Shown: one piece after another, positions 18,019 through 27,026 of the stretch
How positions within the stretch are numbered: the first letter of the stretch is position 1
Layout of the letters: each line of letters opens with the position of its first letter
Source of the DNA: CAVOJV01 sp963696325
GTDB lineage: Bacteria > Pseudomonadota > Gammaproteobacteria > Competibacterales > Competibacteraceae
Length of the DNA: 64,000 nt
Direction of reading: 5' to 3'
Assembly: GCA_963696325.1 (NCBI GenBank)
Contig: CAVOJV010000072.1
Coordinates: 28,161-92,160 of the forward strand
Position numbers and translations under genes: made by a program
Notes under the pieces: model-generated
Told to the model about the DNA's origin: nothing
Databases searched by the model: none
Seen by the model: the letters and a program-made list of their open reading frames with translations, nothing else

Positions 18019-19242
18019 ATGACCGGCGCGTTATCGCATCTCCGTGTACTCGATCTCAGCCGGGTGCTGGCCGGTCCGTGGGCGGGGCAGATTCTGGCGG
18101 ACCTCGGCGCCACGGTGATCAAGGTGGAGCAACCCGGCAAAGGGGACGATACCCGCGCCTGGGGACCTCCCTATCTGAAGGATAAGGCAGGGCATGACAC
18201 CACGGAATCTGCCTATTTCCTGTGCGCCAACCGAGGCAAGCAGTCGGTCACCATCGATATCACTGGCCCGGCGGGTCAGGCACTGATCCGCCGGCTGGCT
18301 GCTCAGTCGGATATTCTGCTGGAAAACTTCAAGGTAGGGGGGCTGGCCAAATATGCCCTGGATTATGAATCCCTGAAAGCGATCAATCCCCGCCTGATTT
18401 ATTGCTCCATCACGGGGTTTGGCCAGACGGGGCCCTATTGCCATCGTCCTGGCTATGACTTCATGATCCAGGGCATGGGGGGGCTGATGAGCATTACCGG
18501 TGAGCGCGACGACGCGCCCGGTGGCGGCCCGCAAAAGGTTGGAGTAGCGCTCGCCGATGTGCTGACCGGCATGTATGCCAGTGTGGCCGTGCTGGCGGCC
18601 CTGGCCTATCGGGAGCAGAGCGGGGTCGGTCAGTACATCGATCTGGCCCTGCTCGATGTGCAACTGGCCTGCCTGGCCAATCAGGCAACGAATTATCTGG
18701 CCTCCGGTAAACCACCGGGACGGCTTGGCAATGCCCATCCCAATATCGTTCCCTATCAGGTCTTTGCCACGTTGGACGGGCATATCATCCTGGCTGTGGG
18801 CAACGACCGGCAATTCGCCCGGTTTTGCGAGCTGGCGGGGCGTCCCGCACTGGCCACCGACGAACGGTTTGCCACCAATGCCGCGCGGGTAAACTCTCGC
18901 GAGGTGTTGATTCCTATCGTGCGAGACCTTATGGTCGGGCGGAGCAGCCAAGCATGGCTGGAGGTGTTGGAACAGGCCGGTATCCCGAGCGGCCCCATCG
19001 ATACCCTGGATAAGGTATTCGAGAACCCCCAGCTACGACACCGGGAAATGCGTGTGGAATTGCCCCACCCACTGGCAGGGACCGTGCCCCTGGTGGCCAG
19101 CCCGTTACGACTGTCCGCTAGCCCGGTTCAGTACCGGCAACCGCCGCCTACCCTCGGCCAGCATACCGACGAGGTCTTAAAGGAATTGCTGGGTTTGCAG
19201 GATGCGGATATCCAGGCGTTGCGGGTCGAGGGAACGATTTGA
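18019..19242 (+). CDS. CaiB/BaiF-family (class III) CoA transferase, probable glutarate CoA-transferase
   Basis: The start is chosen at ATG 18019 (MTGALSHLRVLDLSRVLAGP); a GTG 12 bases upstream is less likely. The 407-residue protein shows the class III fold signatures DLGATVIKVEQPGKGDDTR, LCANRGKQSVTIDI and the catalytic Asp region RPGYDFMIQGMGGLMSITG. It transfers CoA between carboxylic acids. Placed directly behind gcdH and before the semialdehyde dehydrogenase, it most likely activates glutarate to glutaryl-CoA, as gcdG does in pseudomonads. The frame is intact. Confidence 0.87.
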   Translation: MTGALSHLRVLDLSRVLAGPWAGQILADLGATVIKVEQPGKGDDTRAWGPPYLKDKAGHDTTESAYFLCANRGKQSVTIDITGPAGQALIRRLAAQSDILLENFKVGGLAKYALDYESLKAINPRLIYCSITGFGQTGPYCHRPGYDFMIQGMGGLMSITGERDDAPGGGPQKVGVALADVLTGMYASVAVLAALAYREQSGVGQYIDLALLDVQLACLANQATNYLASGKPPGRLGNAHPNIVPYQVFATLDGHIILAVGNDRQFARFCELAGRPALATDERFATNAARVNSREVLIPIVRDLMVGRSSQAWLEVLEQAGIPSGPIDTLDKVFENPQLRHREMRVELPHPLAGTVPLVASPLRLSASPVQYRQPPPTLGQHTDEVLKELLGLQDADIQALRVEGTI

Positions 19243-19304
19243 TCCGACGATTCCCGTGTAGGGAAATGCGGTCGGAATTCACCAGACTTAAGCAGGTAAT
19301 CCTG

Positions 19305-20765
19305 ATGAAATTAACTGATCCCAGCTTGCTCCGGCAACAGTGTTATATCGATGGTAACTGGGTAGACGCCGAGGACCGTGCAACCCTGGAAATCACCAAT
19401 CCCGCCGATGGCTCTTTCATAGGTGGCGTTCCCCGGATGGGTGCCTCGGAGACTCGCCATGCCATCCAGGCGGCACAGGCCGCCTTGCCCGGCTGGCGGG
19501 CACTCACGGCCAAAGAAAGGGCCAGCAGGCTGCGGCGCTGGTTCGACCTGATGCTGGCGAATCAGGAAGATCTGGCGGTGCTGATGACCAGCGAGCAGGG
19601 CAAACCGCTCGCTGAAGCACGGGGCGAGATCGCCTACGCCGCCGCCTTCATCGAGTGGTTCGCCGAGGAAGGCAAGCGTGTTTACGGTGATACCATCCCC
19701 ACGCATCAGGCGGATAAGCGCATCGTCGTCATCAAGGAACCCATCGGGGTGTGCGCCGCCATCACGCCCTGGAACTTTCCCTCGGCGATGATCACCCGCA
19801 AGGCGGGGCCAGCCTTGGCCGCCGGCTGCACCATGGTGGTCAAGCCTGCTTCGCAGACGCCTTTCTCAGCACTGGCCCTGGCCGAACTGGCAGAGCGGGC
19901 CGGCATCCCGAAGGGGGTGCTCAACGTGGTCACCGGTTCGGCGGGTGAAATTGGCGGCGAACTCACCGCCAGCCCTGTCGTCCGCAAGCTCAGCTTCACG
20001 GGTTCCACCGTCACCGGCAAATACCTGATGGCGCAGTGCGCCGGCACGGTAAAAAAGGTTTCCCTGGAACTGGGCGGCAATGCGCCTTTCATCGTCTTCG
20101 ACGATGCCGATCTCGACGCTGCCGTAACCGGCGCCATCGCCTCCAAATACCGCAACAGCGGCCAGACCTGTGTCTGCGCCAACCGCCTGCTGGTGCAGGA
20201 TAGCATTTATGACGTCTTTGCCGAAAAGTTGAGCAAGGCAATACGAGAGCAACTCAAGGTTGGCAATGGACTGGAACCCGGCGTCAGCCAGGGGCCGTTG
20301 ATCGACAGGGCCGCGGTGGAAAAGGTGGAAGCGCATATCGCCGATGCCGTCAGCAAGGGTGCCCGCCTCCTGTTGGGTGGCCAGCGCCATGCACTGGGCG
20401 GCACATTCTTTGAGCCCACGGTGCTCGCTGATGTTACGGCGGCCATGGCGGTCGCTCGCGAGGAAACCTTCGGCCCGGTAGCGCCCCTGTTTCGTTTCCG
20501 GAGTGAGGAAGAAGCCATCCAGTTGGCGAACGCTACCGAGTTTGGTCTGGCATCCTACTTCTACAGCCGTGACATAGGCCGCATCTGGCGCGTGGCCGAA
20601 GGGCTGGAGTACGGGATCGTGGGCATCAACACGGGTATCATCTCCACCGAAATCGCCCCCTTTGGCGGCGTGAAGGAATCCGGCACCGGCCGCGAAGGTT
20701 CCAAGTACGGCATTGAGGAATATCTGGAAATCAAGTATCTGTGCATCGGCGGTATCGACCAATAA
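19305..20765 (+). CDS. gabD: Succinate/glutarate semialdehyde dehydrogenase
   Basis: ATG 19305 gives the normal N-terminus MKLTDPSLLRQQCYIDGNWV; the frame from 19239 adds 22 unlikely residues. The 486-residue NAD(P)-dependent aldehyde dehydrogenase shows ITPWNFPSAMITRKAGPALA, FTGSTVTGKYLM, catalytic Glu in SLELGGNAPFIVFDDADLD, catalytic Cys in SGQTCVCANRLLVQ and EETFGPVAPLFRF. It oxidises the semialdehyde made by the upstream aminotransferase to succinate or glutarate. Context favours glutarate (DavD role). It lies on the same strand as gcdH and the CoA transferase. Confidence 0.9.
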   Translation: MKLTDPSLLRQQCYIDGNWVDAEDRATLEITNPADGSFIGGVPRMGASETRHAIQAAQAALPGWRALTAKERASRLRRWFDLMLANQEDLAVLMTSEQGKPLAEARGEIAYAAAFIEWFAEEGKRVYGDTIPTHQADKRIVVIKEPIGVCAAITPWNFPSAMITRKAGPALAAGCTMVVKPASQTPFSALALAELAERAGIPKGVLNVVTGSAGEIGGELTASPVVRKLSFTGSTVTGKYLMAQCAGTVKKVSLELGGNAPFIVFDDADLDAAVTGAIASKYRNSGQTCVCANRLLVQDSIYDVFAEKLSKAIREQLKVGNGLEPGVSQGPLIDRAAVEKVEAHIADAVSKGARLLLGGQRHALGGTFFEPTVLADVTAAMAVAREETFGPVAPLFRFRSEEEAIQLANATEFGLASYFYSRDIGRIWRVAEGLEYGIVGINTGIISTEIAPFGGVKESGTGREGSKYGIEEYLEIKYLCIGGIDQ

Positions 20766-20804
20766 GGTCATTCAAACGCTTCGCAACAGCAAAGGGAGGC
20801 AGCC

Positions 20805-21279
20805 ATGACGACATCAAAAGTAAAACCCGTTCCGGAAGGATTTCACACGGTTACTCCGTTTCTGAGCGTACAAGGCGCCGGCGTGGCGCTCGGAATTTTA
20901 CAAGAGCGCCTTCGGTGCCGAAGAACAGTCCCGCACCCTGGGTCCGGATGGGGTATCCATCGTGCACGCCGAACTGCAAATCGGCGACTCCATCGTTCTG
21001 CTGTGTGACGAAGCGCCCGCTCTGGGCATCAAGTCACCCTTCACCCTGGGCGGTTCGCCCGTTACGCTCCATCTCTATGTCGAGGATGTCGATACGCTGT
21101 GGAGGCAAGCTCTGGAGGCCGGAGCGCGGGTGATCGTGCCGCTGGAGGACACGTACTGGGGAGACCGCTACGGCAAGGTGGCGGATCCGTTCGGCTATCA
21201 ATGGTCGTTGGCGAGTCGCCGCCGGGACTTGACGCCGGAGGAAATCGCTGAGCGTGCCAAAGCGGCATTCGGCGGTTAA
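20805..21279 (+). pseudogene. VOC/glyoxalase-superfamily protein with a frameshift
   Basis: The gene starts MTTSKVKPVPEGFHTVTPFL with GGGAGG upstream. A one-base shift near 20885 moves the frame to SEFYKSAFGAEEQSRTLGPD, and it then continues intact to 21279 (SIVLLCDEAP, LYVEDVDTLWRQALEAGA, GDRYGKVADPFGYQWSLAS). This is the PhnB-like branch of the vicinal oxygen chelate superfamily, two beta-alpha-beta modules that often bind a metal. The substrate is unknown. It is the last gene of the catabolic run and carries the same kind of indel as gcdH. Confidence 0.75.
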
Positions 21280-21833
21280 GGCAACCGGTTAGCCCGTGCG
21301 GCGGTGACGGCAGCGGGTTGCACTCGCGTTCTGCTTCGAACCAGTCCTGAGTGGGGCAACCGCCGTGAAAACCCCGCTGTGCGGCGCGGAAGTACGCGGC
21401 CTCCGCGATCAGATGATGCCGCTGGTCTGGGGGGACGATTGAGGCTGTTTTCTGGGAGGTGGGCAGCGCGGAGGACTCTCCAGCGAGCACCGAAGGCGCC
21501 GCGGAGGCGACCGGACCAAGCGGTGGGTTCGGGGTAGCGTCGAGCCGGTACCGTGCTCGCCACGCGGGCGATGCCGCCAGGGTCTCCACGATCCCGGGCG
21601 TTGCCTCGAGGTAACCCGCCACGACGGCGGCTCGCAAAGCCATCTCGGCGGTCAGGTACCCGCCCACACCGCTTCCTCGGGCAAGGGCGGCCAGGGCGCT
21701 GGCTGGGGGAGGGGGGCGAGGTCGGCCGGGGTTTCCGAGACGGTTAGGGGAAGATTCGGGTCGGGCACCATGGCGATGGCGACGGTGATGGGAGGTGTTA
21801 ATTTCTGAATGAGTTCGCGCCAAGACGTTCGCC
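21280..21833 (-). pseudogene. Degenerate region with a DUF2934-like remnant
   Basis: On the minus strand, RHHLIAEAAYFRAAQRGF and QDWFEAERE (around 21320-21415) match the short DUF2934 helical motif found in many small proteobacterial proteins. Upstream in the same frame is low-complexity Ala/Pro/Ser coding. There is no clear start or stop of its own, because the frame runs into the VOC gene on one side and the vapC gene on the other. I take it as a decayed gene. Confidence 0.35.
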
Positions 21834-22259
21834 CTAGCTGCTAGCGTGCTCATGGACTTCCATCGCCACCCGCACATCCGTTTGGCTGAAATCGTTACCC
21901 ACGAACAGCAAGGGCGCATCCAACGTCCGGGCCAAGGCGTAACTGAAGCAGTCGCCGAAATTCAAGCCGGCCGGATGGCGGCCCTTGCCAAAGTGGAGAA
22001 ACGCCTGGCGCGCTATCCTGGCCTGTGGTTCGTCGAGCGGGTGGAGCTCGATGGCGGCGGCCTGGAGAAAGCGATCCAGAAAGTCCAGGGTGGCCTCATC
22101 GCCGTGACGTCCCGCGACGACGAGGCTCAATTCCACCCAACTGGCGACCGACAGGAGGCGAGACGCCGCCGCGTGCAGGCGCGTCGCCAGCGCCTCCCAG
22201 CCCGGCTCGTTCTTGAGCAGGGCCACCACCGCCGAGGTGTCGACCACCAATACGGTCAC
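21834..22259 (-). CDS. PIN-domain ribonuclease toxin (VapC-type)
   Basis: 141 residues with the PIN-domain acidic residues in place: Asp in VLVVDTSAVVALLKNE, Glu in SVASWVELSLVV, Asp in NFGDCFSYALA and the C-terminal LLFVGNDFSQTD. VapC toxins cut tRNA or rRNA using Mg2+ and are held inactive by the antitoxin. The start overlaps the end of the antitoxin gene by 4 bases (22256-22259), the standard vapBC arrangement. Confidence 0.88.
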   Translation of the reverse strand: MTVLVVDTSAVVALLKNEPGWEALATRLHAAASRLLSVASWVELSLVVAGRHGDEATLDFLDRFLQAAAIELHPLDEPQARIARQAFLHFGKGRHPAGLNFGDCFSYALARTLDAPLLFVGNDFSQTDVRVAMEVHEHASS

Positions 22260-22498
22260 CGCGGCAGGCCCGCGTCGTCGTACAGGTCGGCGTCGGTCAG
22301 CCAGGCCGGCGGCGCGGAAGCCGCCCGCACCCGCGCCGCCGCCTGTTGAACCTGCCGCAGATAGGCGGTCCGGTCCTCCTCCAGCCGTCGTAGCTCGTGC
22401 CGGACCGCGACCGCGACCGCTTCGGTCAGGCTGGCCCCCAACCGGCCAGCCAGTTCGCGGACGGCCGCTTCCGTCTCCCGATTCTTGATGTTCAACAT
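22256..22498 (-). CDS. VapB-type antitoxin (Rv0623-like)
   Basis: 80 residues. The N-terminal MLNIKNRETEAAVRELAGRL is the DNA-binding ribbon-helix-helix of the Rv0623-like family. A helix with TEAVAVAVRHELRRLEE follows, then a C-terminal tail (LTDADLYDDAGLPR) that would wrap the toxin. It is transcribed with the VapC gene and probably represses its own promoter through the direct repeats just upstream. Confidence 0.85.
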   Translation of the reverse strand: MLNIKNRETEAAVRELAGRLGASLTEAVAVAVRHELRRLEEDRTAYLRQVQQAAARVRAASAPPAWLTDADLYDDAGLPR

Positions 22499-22505
22499 GG
22501 CGCTA

Positions 22506-22537
22506 GGTAAAGAATATATTAATGTCGGTAAAGAATA
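22506..22537 (-). promoter_or_regulatory. Direct repeats upstream of vapBC
   Basis: GGTAAAGAATA occurs at 22506-22516 and again at 22527-22537, exactly 21 bases apart (two helical turns), within 40 bases of the antitoxin start. Spacing and position suit cooperative binding of a ribbon-helix-helix antitoxin. Confidence 0.5.
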
Positions 22538-22618
22538 AGCTTCGAAACCGGCAAAGGCAAGATGTTAAGTAATTCAGCAGCTCACACCCGAGCCGCGTTC
22601 TCCGTCGCCCGCCATCGC

Positions 22619-22643
22619 TTCCGATAAAGGGCATTTATCGGAA
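22619..22643. repeat. Perfect 10-bp inverted repeat with 5-base spacer
   Basis: TTCCGATAAA (22619-22628), spacer GGGCA, TTTATCGGAA (22634-22643). There is no T-run after it, so it is not a classical terminator. The symmetric layout with a short spacer is what recombinase or dimeric-repressor sites look like. Confidence 0.6.
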
Positions 22644-22922
22644 CTTGGGGGGTGCGGCCAAACTCGCACCGCCACCGGCCCGCACCGGTTCAATAATTAC
22701 GTATACGGTTTATGTCATAATTCGATTTGACAGCGGGTCGTTCCGGGGCGCGGTCGCGTCCGGCCGGCGGGCGCGGGTGGCGGGTCTCTCGATGCCCGCT
22801 AAGGACTGGGCCGCTGTGGGTCTGGAGCAGCTTTGCCGATCTCGGTTCGGCCGGGTTAAGCTTGGGGAAGATCGGCGGCTCCAGCGCGTTGCTCGTCCTC
22901 CACATCCTGCGGGAACCGAACG
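22644..22922. other. Intergenic region, possible promoter
   Basis: An AT-rich patch near 22690-22730 within GC-rich sequence could hold the promoter for the exonuclease gene. No gene is supported here. Confidence 0.3.
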
Positions 22923-23018
22923 ATGATCGATTTATTACAAGTCTCCGACGCCGCCTTCAAGGTACTGGCCAAAAGCAACATATTCACGAGCAAGCACATG
23001 GAAACCATGGTGTTGTGA
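22923..23018 (+). CDS. Possible 31-aa ORF directly before the exonuclease gene
   Basis: ATG 22923 to TGA 23018 encodes MIDLLQVSDAAFKVLAKSNI and FTSKHMETMVL. It ends one base before the exonuclease start codon, so the two could be translationally coupled. No family is recognisable. It may be the end of a lost gene. Confidence 0.25.
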   Translation: MIDLLQVSDAAFKVLAKSNIFTSKHMETMVL

Positions 23019-23019
23019 G

Positions 23020-23643
23020 ATGGAAACCATTGCGGTAATCGACTTTGAAACCACGGGCATGTCACCCGACTATGGATCGCGGGCCACCGAGATCGCCGTG
23101 GTCCTCATTCGAGAGGGGCAGATCGTGGATCGTTACCAAAGCCTGATGAATGCCAAGGTCCAGATCCCGCAGTTCATCGTCCAGCTCACCGGCATCACCA
23201 ACGCCATGATCCGCCGCGCCCCGCCGGCGGCCGAGGTGATGCGCCAGGCGGCCGAGTTCATCGGCGATTGTCCGCTGATCGCCCACAACGCCGCGTTCGA
23301 CCGCAAATTCTTGGACGCCGAGCTGGCCTGCGTCAACCAGTACCGGCGCCAGGAATTCGCCTGCACGGTGCTGCTCGCCCGGCGCCTGTACCCCGACGCC
23401 CCCAACCACAAGCTCGGCACCTTGGTGGAGTACGTCGGTCTGCCGGTCGCCGGTCGCGCCCACCGGGCGCTCGCCGACGCCGAGATGACCGCTCACCTGC
23501 TGCTGCGCATGCAAGCTGATCTACAGAACCGCTATCGCTTGCTGGAAGTCAACCACGAGCTGTTACGCCGTATTCAAAAGACCTCGCGAACTGCACTCGA
23601 CCCCTGTATCGAACGCTATCGAAAACGAACCCAGGTGCGCTGA
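23020..23643 (+). CDS. DnaQ-like DEDDh 3'-5' exonuclease
   Basis: 207 residues. Exo I motif is VIDFETTGMSP, Exo II is LIAHNAAFDRKFLD and Exo III is HRALADAEMTAHLL, giving the complete DEDDh set. It resembles stand-alone epsilon-like proteins of DNA polymerase III rather than the replicative subunit, since it lacks the polymerase-binding tail. It could act in DNA repair or as part of a mobile or defence island, given the toxin-antitoxin and IS neighbours. The frame is intact. Confidence 0.85.
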   Translation: METIAVIDFETTGMSPDYGSRATEIAVVLIREGQIVDRYQSLMNAKVQIPQFIVQLTGITNAMIRRAPPAAEVMRQAAEFIGDCPLIAHNAAFDRKFLDAELACVNQYRRQEFACTVLLARRLYPDAPNHKLGTLVEYVGLPVAGRAHRALADAEMTAHLLLRMQADLQNRYRLLEVNHELLRRIQKTSRTALDPCIERYRKRTQVR

Positions 23644-23872
23644 CAGATCGACTGCTGCTCTCGTCCCAGATTCCGGCTTTATCTGACACCTCTGGCGCGA
23701 CTTCTTAGGCTTCAACCTGACAACTTGGCGCCTGCCGTACTATTTTGTCCGTAATCCAGAGTAAATCATAATGCCGAGTAAAGTTCGCAAACCGGCGCGG
23801 GGCGCCGGTCTCTTGCGACAGTTGCTTGGCATTACAGGGAAGCAAGAAACGCCAACAATTTATCTCCAGCGT

Positions 23873-25022
23873 CTAAGTACAGGACAAACATTTCAGCAGG
23901 CCGAGGAAATCAGCCCAGCGGTCGGCCAAGTTGAGGACGATGGACCGGATGCAGTCGAGGCCATGGCGGAAGATGGATTGGAGGGGGCGCTGGAGAGTTT
24001 TTTATGGGGATCGGTTGCCGTGCGGCGAGGGCTTCGCCGGTTCGATAGGTCCAGGCGAACGCCAAGGCCAGCAGGGCCAGGAGTTTGTCGAGCCGGTCGG
24101 GATGAGTCAGCTGGGTGTCCTCGACGTTGAAGCCGCGGGATTTCAAGGCGCCGAACAGGGTTTCGATTTTCCCTCTCCGGGCATAGGCCGTGAACGCCGC
24201 TTGCTGCGGTGCGCCGGAACTAGCGATTAACCAGAGGTCGCCGTCGGCCAGCCGCACGGCGGAGAGCGGGACGAAACAGCCTCACACCGGCCGGCGTCCT
24301 TCGCGGTGGCGGGACTGGCCCGGTTATAGGGAACCGAACAGGACGTCGGCCCGCATCGGCACCTTCCAGGCAGTGGGCAGCAAGGGGTTGCGCTTGAGGC
24401 GGAGGTGGAAGGGAAGGCCCTGGGCGTGGAGCCGGGCGAACCAGTCCCCGCCGACGCATTCCCGGGCGGCCAGGAGTGCCTTGAGTCGGGTCCGCCCGAC
24501 TTGCTTCACAAGGCGTTGCAGGAGCGCGGTGCGCTCCTCGGTATCGGCATTGCCGGCCTTGTCGAGAACCGTCCACAGCACCGGCCAGGCCATACCTTGG
24601 TGGGCGACCCCCAGGACCAAGAAATTGATCTCGGTCTTGCCGGATTGCCAGTGGGTGCGGTCCAGGGTCAAATACCAAGGGTCTTCGCCCACCGGAAACA
24701 GAGGGACCAGAAGGCGGGCCAGAACGTCGTAGTCGATCTCGAAGGCGCGAAAGCAGCGTTGCAAGCGCCTGTAGTGGGAGGCGATCTGCGCCATGCCGCC
24801 GAAGCCCGTGGCCAAGTCGGCCAGATTGACGCTGCGAACCTTGAACAGGGCCAGGAGGAACTGGGCCAGGAAGTTCAAGCGGGCGCCCTGCCAGGGGAGG
24901 TGTCCGGCGAAGACCGCTTGCAGTGCTGAAACGGATTCATTCATGGGGAGTGAGAGAGGTTGCCAAAAAAATGTTGGACATCATTATCCATCAATGGCTT
25001 GGGTTTTTTGTCCTGTACTTAG
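23873..25022 (-). mobile_element. IS4-like insertion sequence with 16-bp terminal repeats
   Basis: CTAAGTACAGGACAAA at 23873-23888 is repeated inverted as TTTGTCCTGTACTTAG at 25007-25022, giving an element of 1150 bp. One transposase gene on the minus strand fills it. I see no clear target-site duplication. The interrupted sequence on the left is an open frame at 23771 with no known family. Confidence 0.8.
23910..24944 (-). pseudogene. Broken IS4-family transposase
   Basis: The first 206 residues (24944-24324) hold the N-terminal region and the first catalytic Asp in YLTLDRTHWQSGKTEINFLV. The frame then shifts at least once near 24250-24330, and the C-terminal part (about 24257-23910) carries the third catalytic residue in RRGKIETLFGALKSRGFNVE. 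At the place of the second catalytic Asp (usually DREF) the sequence reads LLAARECVGGDWF, so Asp appears replaced by Ala. Both the frameshift and the lost residue say this copy is dead. Confidence 0.8.
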
Positions 25023-25157
25023 CCGTTTGTGCAAACGTACCCTCCTTGGTACCGAGGAATCGATCGGCGATTTCACCGCTATTCGCCATACCGCAGTGTC
25101 GCCTCGACCGTAGACTCTTGGCATGTTGACTTCGCCCGCGCGCAAGCTATTATCACA

Positions 25158-25177
25158 ATATGTATTCATATACATAT
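25158..25177 (+). promoter_or_regulatory. Palindromic operator of the AbrB/PIN module
   Basis: ATATGTAT, spacer TCAT, ATACATAT forms a perfect 8-bp inverted repeat ending about 20 bases before the antitoxin start. Antitoxins with AbrB/MazE folds bind such symmetric AT-rich sites, so this is likely the autoregulatory operator. Confidence 0.6.
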
Positions 25178-25195
25178 TTTTTGCGGAGTACGATG

Positions 25196-25411
25196 ATGCG
25201 CATCAGCGAACGCGGACAAGTCACCATTCCTCAAGAACTGCGTGAGCGATACGGCCTGCTGCCCAACACGGAGATCCGGTTCGTGCCCGACGAAACCGGC
25301 CTGCGACTCGTGGTCAGCCCCACCTCCAGGGCTGCGGAGATCGGCACTCTGTATGGACGCAAGCGGTTCGACCGTGGCACCGATGAGCTGATGGCTCTCT
25401 TGCGGGAATGA
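25196..25411 (+). CDS. AbrB/MazE-fold antitoxin
   Basis: I choose ATG 25196, which leaves 7 bases after GGAG (25185-25188); ATG 25193 is also possible. The 71-72 residue protein has the swapped-hairpin AbrB DNA-binding fold (MRISERGQVTIPQELRERYG, then NTEIRFVPDETGLRLVV) and a C-terminal tail to bind the toxin. It overlaps the downstream PIN toxin by 4 bases. Confidence 0.87.
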   Translation: MRISERGQVTIPQELRERYGLLPNTEIRFVPDETGLRLVVSPTSRAAEIGTLYGRKRFDRGTDELMALLRE

Positions 25412-25833
25412 ACACTTATCTGGTCGACACCAACATTCTCCTCGATGTGATTGGAGCCGATGCGCAGTTCGGCCCTGCCTCCAAGGCTTGCTTGGCTCGC
25501 TGCGCGGGCGCTGGCGTGCTGGTCATCAATCCGGTGATCTATGCGGAAGTGGGCGCGGTCATCGAAACCATCGAGGAGCTTGATGATCTGTTGCCGAAGC
25601 CGCTGTTTCGGCGCGACCCGTTACCGTGGGAAGCCGCATACCTCGCGGGTCGTGCGTTCCGCCACTATCGCGCGCGCGGCGGCGATCGCTCGCGGGTGCT
25701 CGCCGATTTCCTGATCGGCGCCCATGCCGCTACGGAGGCCATGACCCTGATCACCCGCGACCGAGGTTATGCCACGCATTTTCAGGTCGCCATCGAAGAT
25801 CCGACGGAACGGAACGCGGATGGCGACAACTGA
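25408..25833 (+). CDS. PIN-domain ribonuclease toxin (VapC-type), second module
   Basis: 141 residues. PIN acidic residues are visible in YLVDTNILLDVIG, INPVIYAEVGAVIE, SRVLADFLIGAHA and the C-terminal LITRDRGYATHF. It starts inside the antitoxin stop (ATGA overlap). It is only distantly related to the toxin at 21834 and is paired with a different antitoxin fold, so the two modules have separate origins. Confidence 0.88.
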   Translation: MNTYLVDTNILLDVIGADAQFGPASKACLARCAGAGVLVINPVIYAEVGAVIETIEELDDLLPKPLFRRDPLPWEAAYLAGRAFRHYRARGGDRSRVLADFLIGAHAATEAMTLITRDRGYATHFQVAIEDPTERNADGDN

Positions 25834-25909
25834 CAACGCAGGCTCCGGCGCCCCCCAGCCGCGCTTCGCCATTTGCACGGCCCTACCCTAGGAGCTTGCG
25901 GCGTGCCGG

Positions 25910-26514
25910 TTGATTCTCGATGCTCCTGCGCCGGTCAACCCCGGCTCCGCCGACGACGGTAACCAATACTGGTGTGGAACCCTGCCGAGTCGCGCGGATG
26001 GTATGCCCCACCAGGTGTTGCTAACCTCGCTAGCCAAGATGGGCAGCAACGTTGCAGCGGCCGCCGTGACGCATCTCGTCAGGAGTTTTCCATCCGTCGA
26101 GTGCATCCTAATGGTCGGCATCGCCGGGGGCGTGCCCGATCCACGAGACCCCGAAGTCCACGTTCGGCTTGGGGACGTGGTGGTCAGCAACGAAAAAGGC
26201 GTCCTGCAATACGACAACGTCAATATAAGGCCCAGCTACATCGAGATTCGCGACAACTCGTCGAAACCGGGTGCCGCCTTGATCGCGGCAGCCAAAGCCT
26301 TGGAATCGGATTTCGATCTCGGTTTTCATCCCTGGGAAGTACATCTTAGCAGGGCTGAACACCTCCCCATCTTTCACCGTCCCCCACCCGAAACCGACGT
26401 GCTACATGACGCTCGGGATCAATCCAAAGCGATCCCATTTCCCAAGGAACCGCGGCGAGATCGGCACCCGACAAGCCCGCGAATATATTTAGCAGCCATC
26501 GGCTCGGCAAATAC
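25910..26514 (+). pseudogene. Nucleoside phosphorylase-superfamily domain, truncated
   Basis: From a TTG at 25910 the frame encodes a purine-phosphorylase/nucleosidase core: GNQYWCGTLPSRADGMPHQV, FPSVECILMVGIAGGVPDP and HVRLGDVVVSNEKGVLQYD. The usual N-terminus (a start like TALPVE) is missing, and homology fades after about residue 160, where the frame runs into an IS630 fragment. Phosphorylase domains with this VGIAGGVPDP...RLGDVVVS pattern commonly sit at the front of bacterial defence or NTPase effector proteins. That role is inferred, and the surviving piece is not functional. Confidence 0.6.
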
Positions 26515-26525
26515 TCTTCTCAAGG

Positions 26526-27008
26526 ATGCAAACCTGCGGGACGGCCAATCTGTTCATGGTCTTCAAGCCGCTGACCGGGCAACGCCAGGTCACCGTCACC
26601 GAGCACCGGACGGCCGTGGATTTCGCCCGGGTGGTGCGGGACCTGCTGGAGGTCCTCTATCCCCATGCCGAGCGGGTGGTCCTGGTGCTGGACAACCTGA
26701 ACACCCATACGCCCGCCGCGCTGTATGAAGCGTTTGAGCCGGCTGTGGCCCGCCGCCTGGTCGAGCGGCTGGAGATTCATCACACCCCCAAACAGGGCAG
26801 TTGGTTGAACGGGGCCGAGATCGAACTGAGCGTCCTGAGTCGGCAGCGCCTGGACCGCCGCATCGCCGACACCACCACCTTGGCACACGAAGTAGTTGCA
26901 TGGGAAAAGGCCCGCAACGCCATCGCCCGCCCGGTCGACTGGCGCTTCACCACGCCTGATGCGCGCATCAAGCTCAAGCGCCTCTACCCTTCAATTCAAG
27001 GCGGTTGA
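26526..27008 (+). pseudogene. IS630-family transposase, C-terminal fragment
   Basis: About 160 residues. The second catalytic Asp lies in RVVLVLDNLNTHTPAAL and the Glu in GSWLNGAEIELSVLSRQ, followed by the closing RFTTPDARIKLKRLYP. The N-terminal HTH and first Asp are absent. It joins directly onto the phosphorylase remnant upstream and an HsdR remnant downstream. Confidence 0.8.
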
Positions 27009-27026
27009 AGCACTAGAGAAGCAAAA

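Noticed and set aside
9217..20765. Reading the ABC importer and aminotransferase as a plain putrescine (Puu) pathway
   Set aside because: No gamma-glutamylputrescine synthetase, oxidase or PuuD-type hydrolase is present, while glutaryl-CoA dehydrogenase and a CoA transferase are, which points to 5-aminovalerate/glutarate.
23771..24130. Plus-strand ORF entering the IS4-like element
   Set aside because: Half of it is antisense transposase DNA; the part before 23873 is too short to judge.
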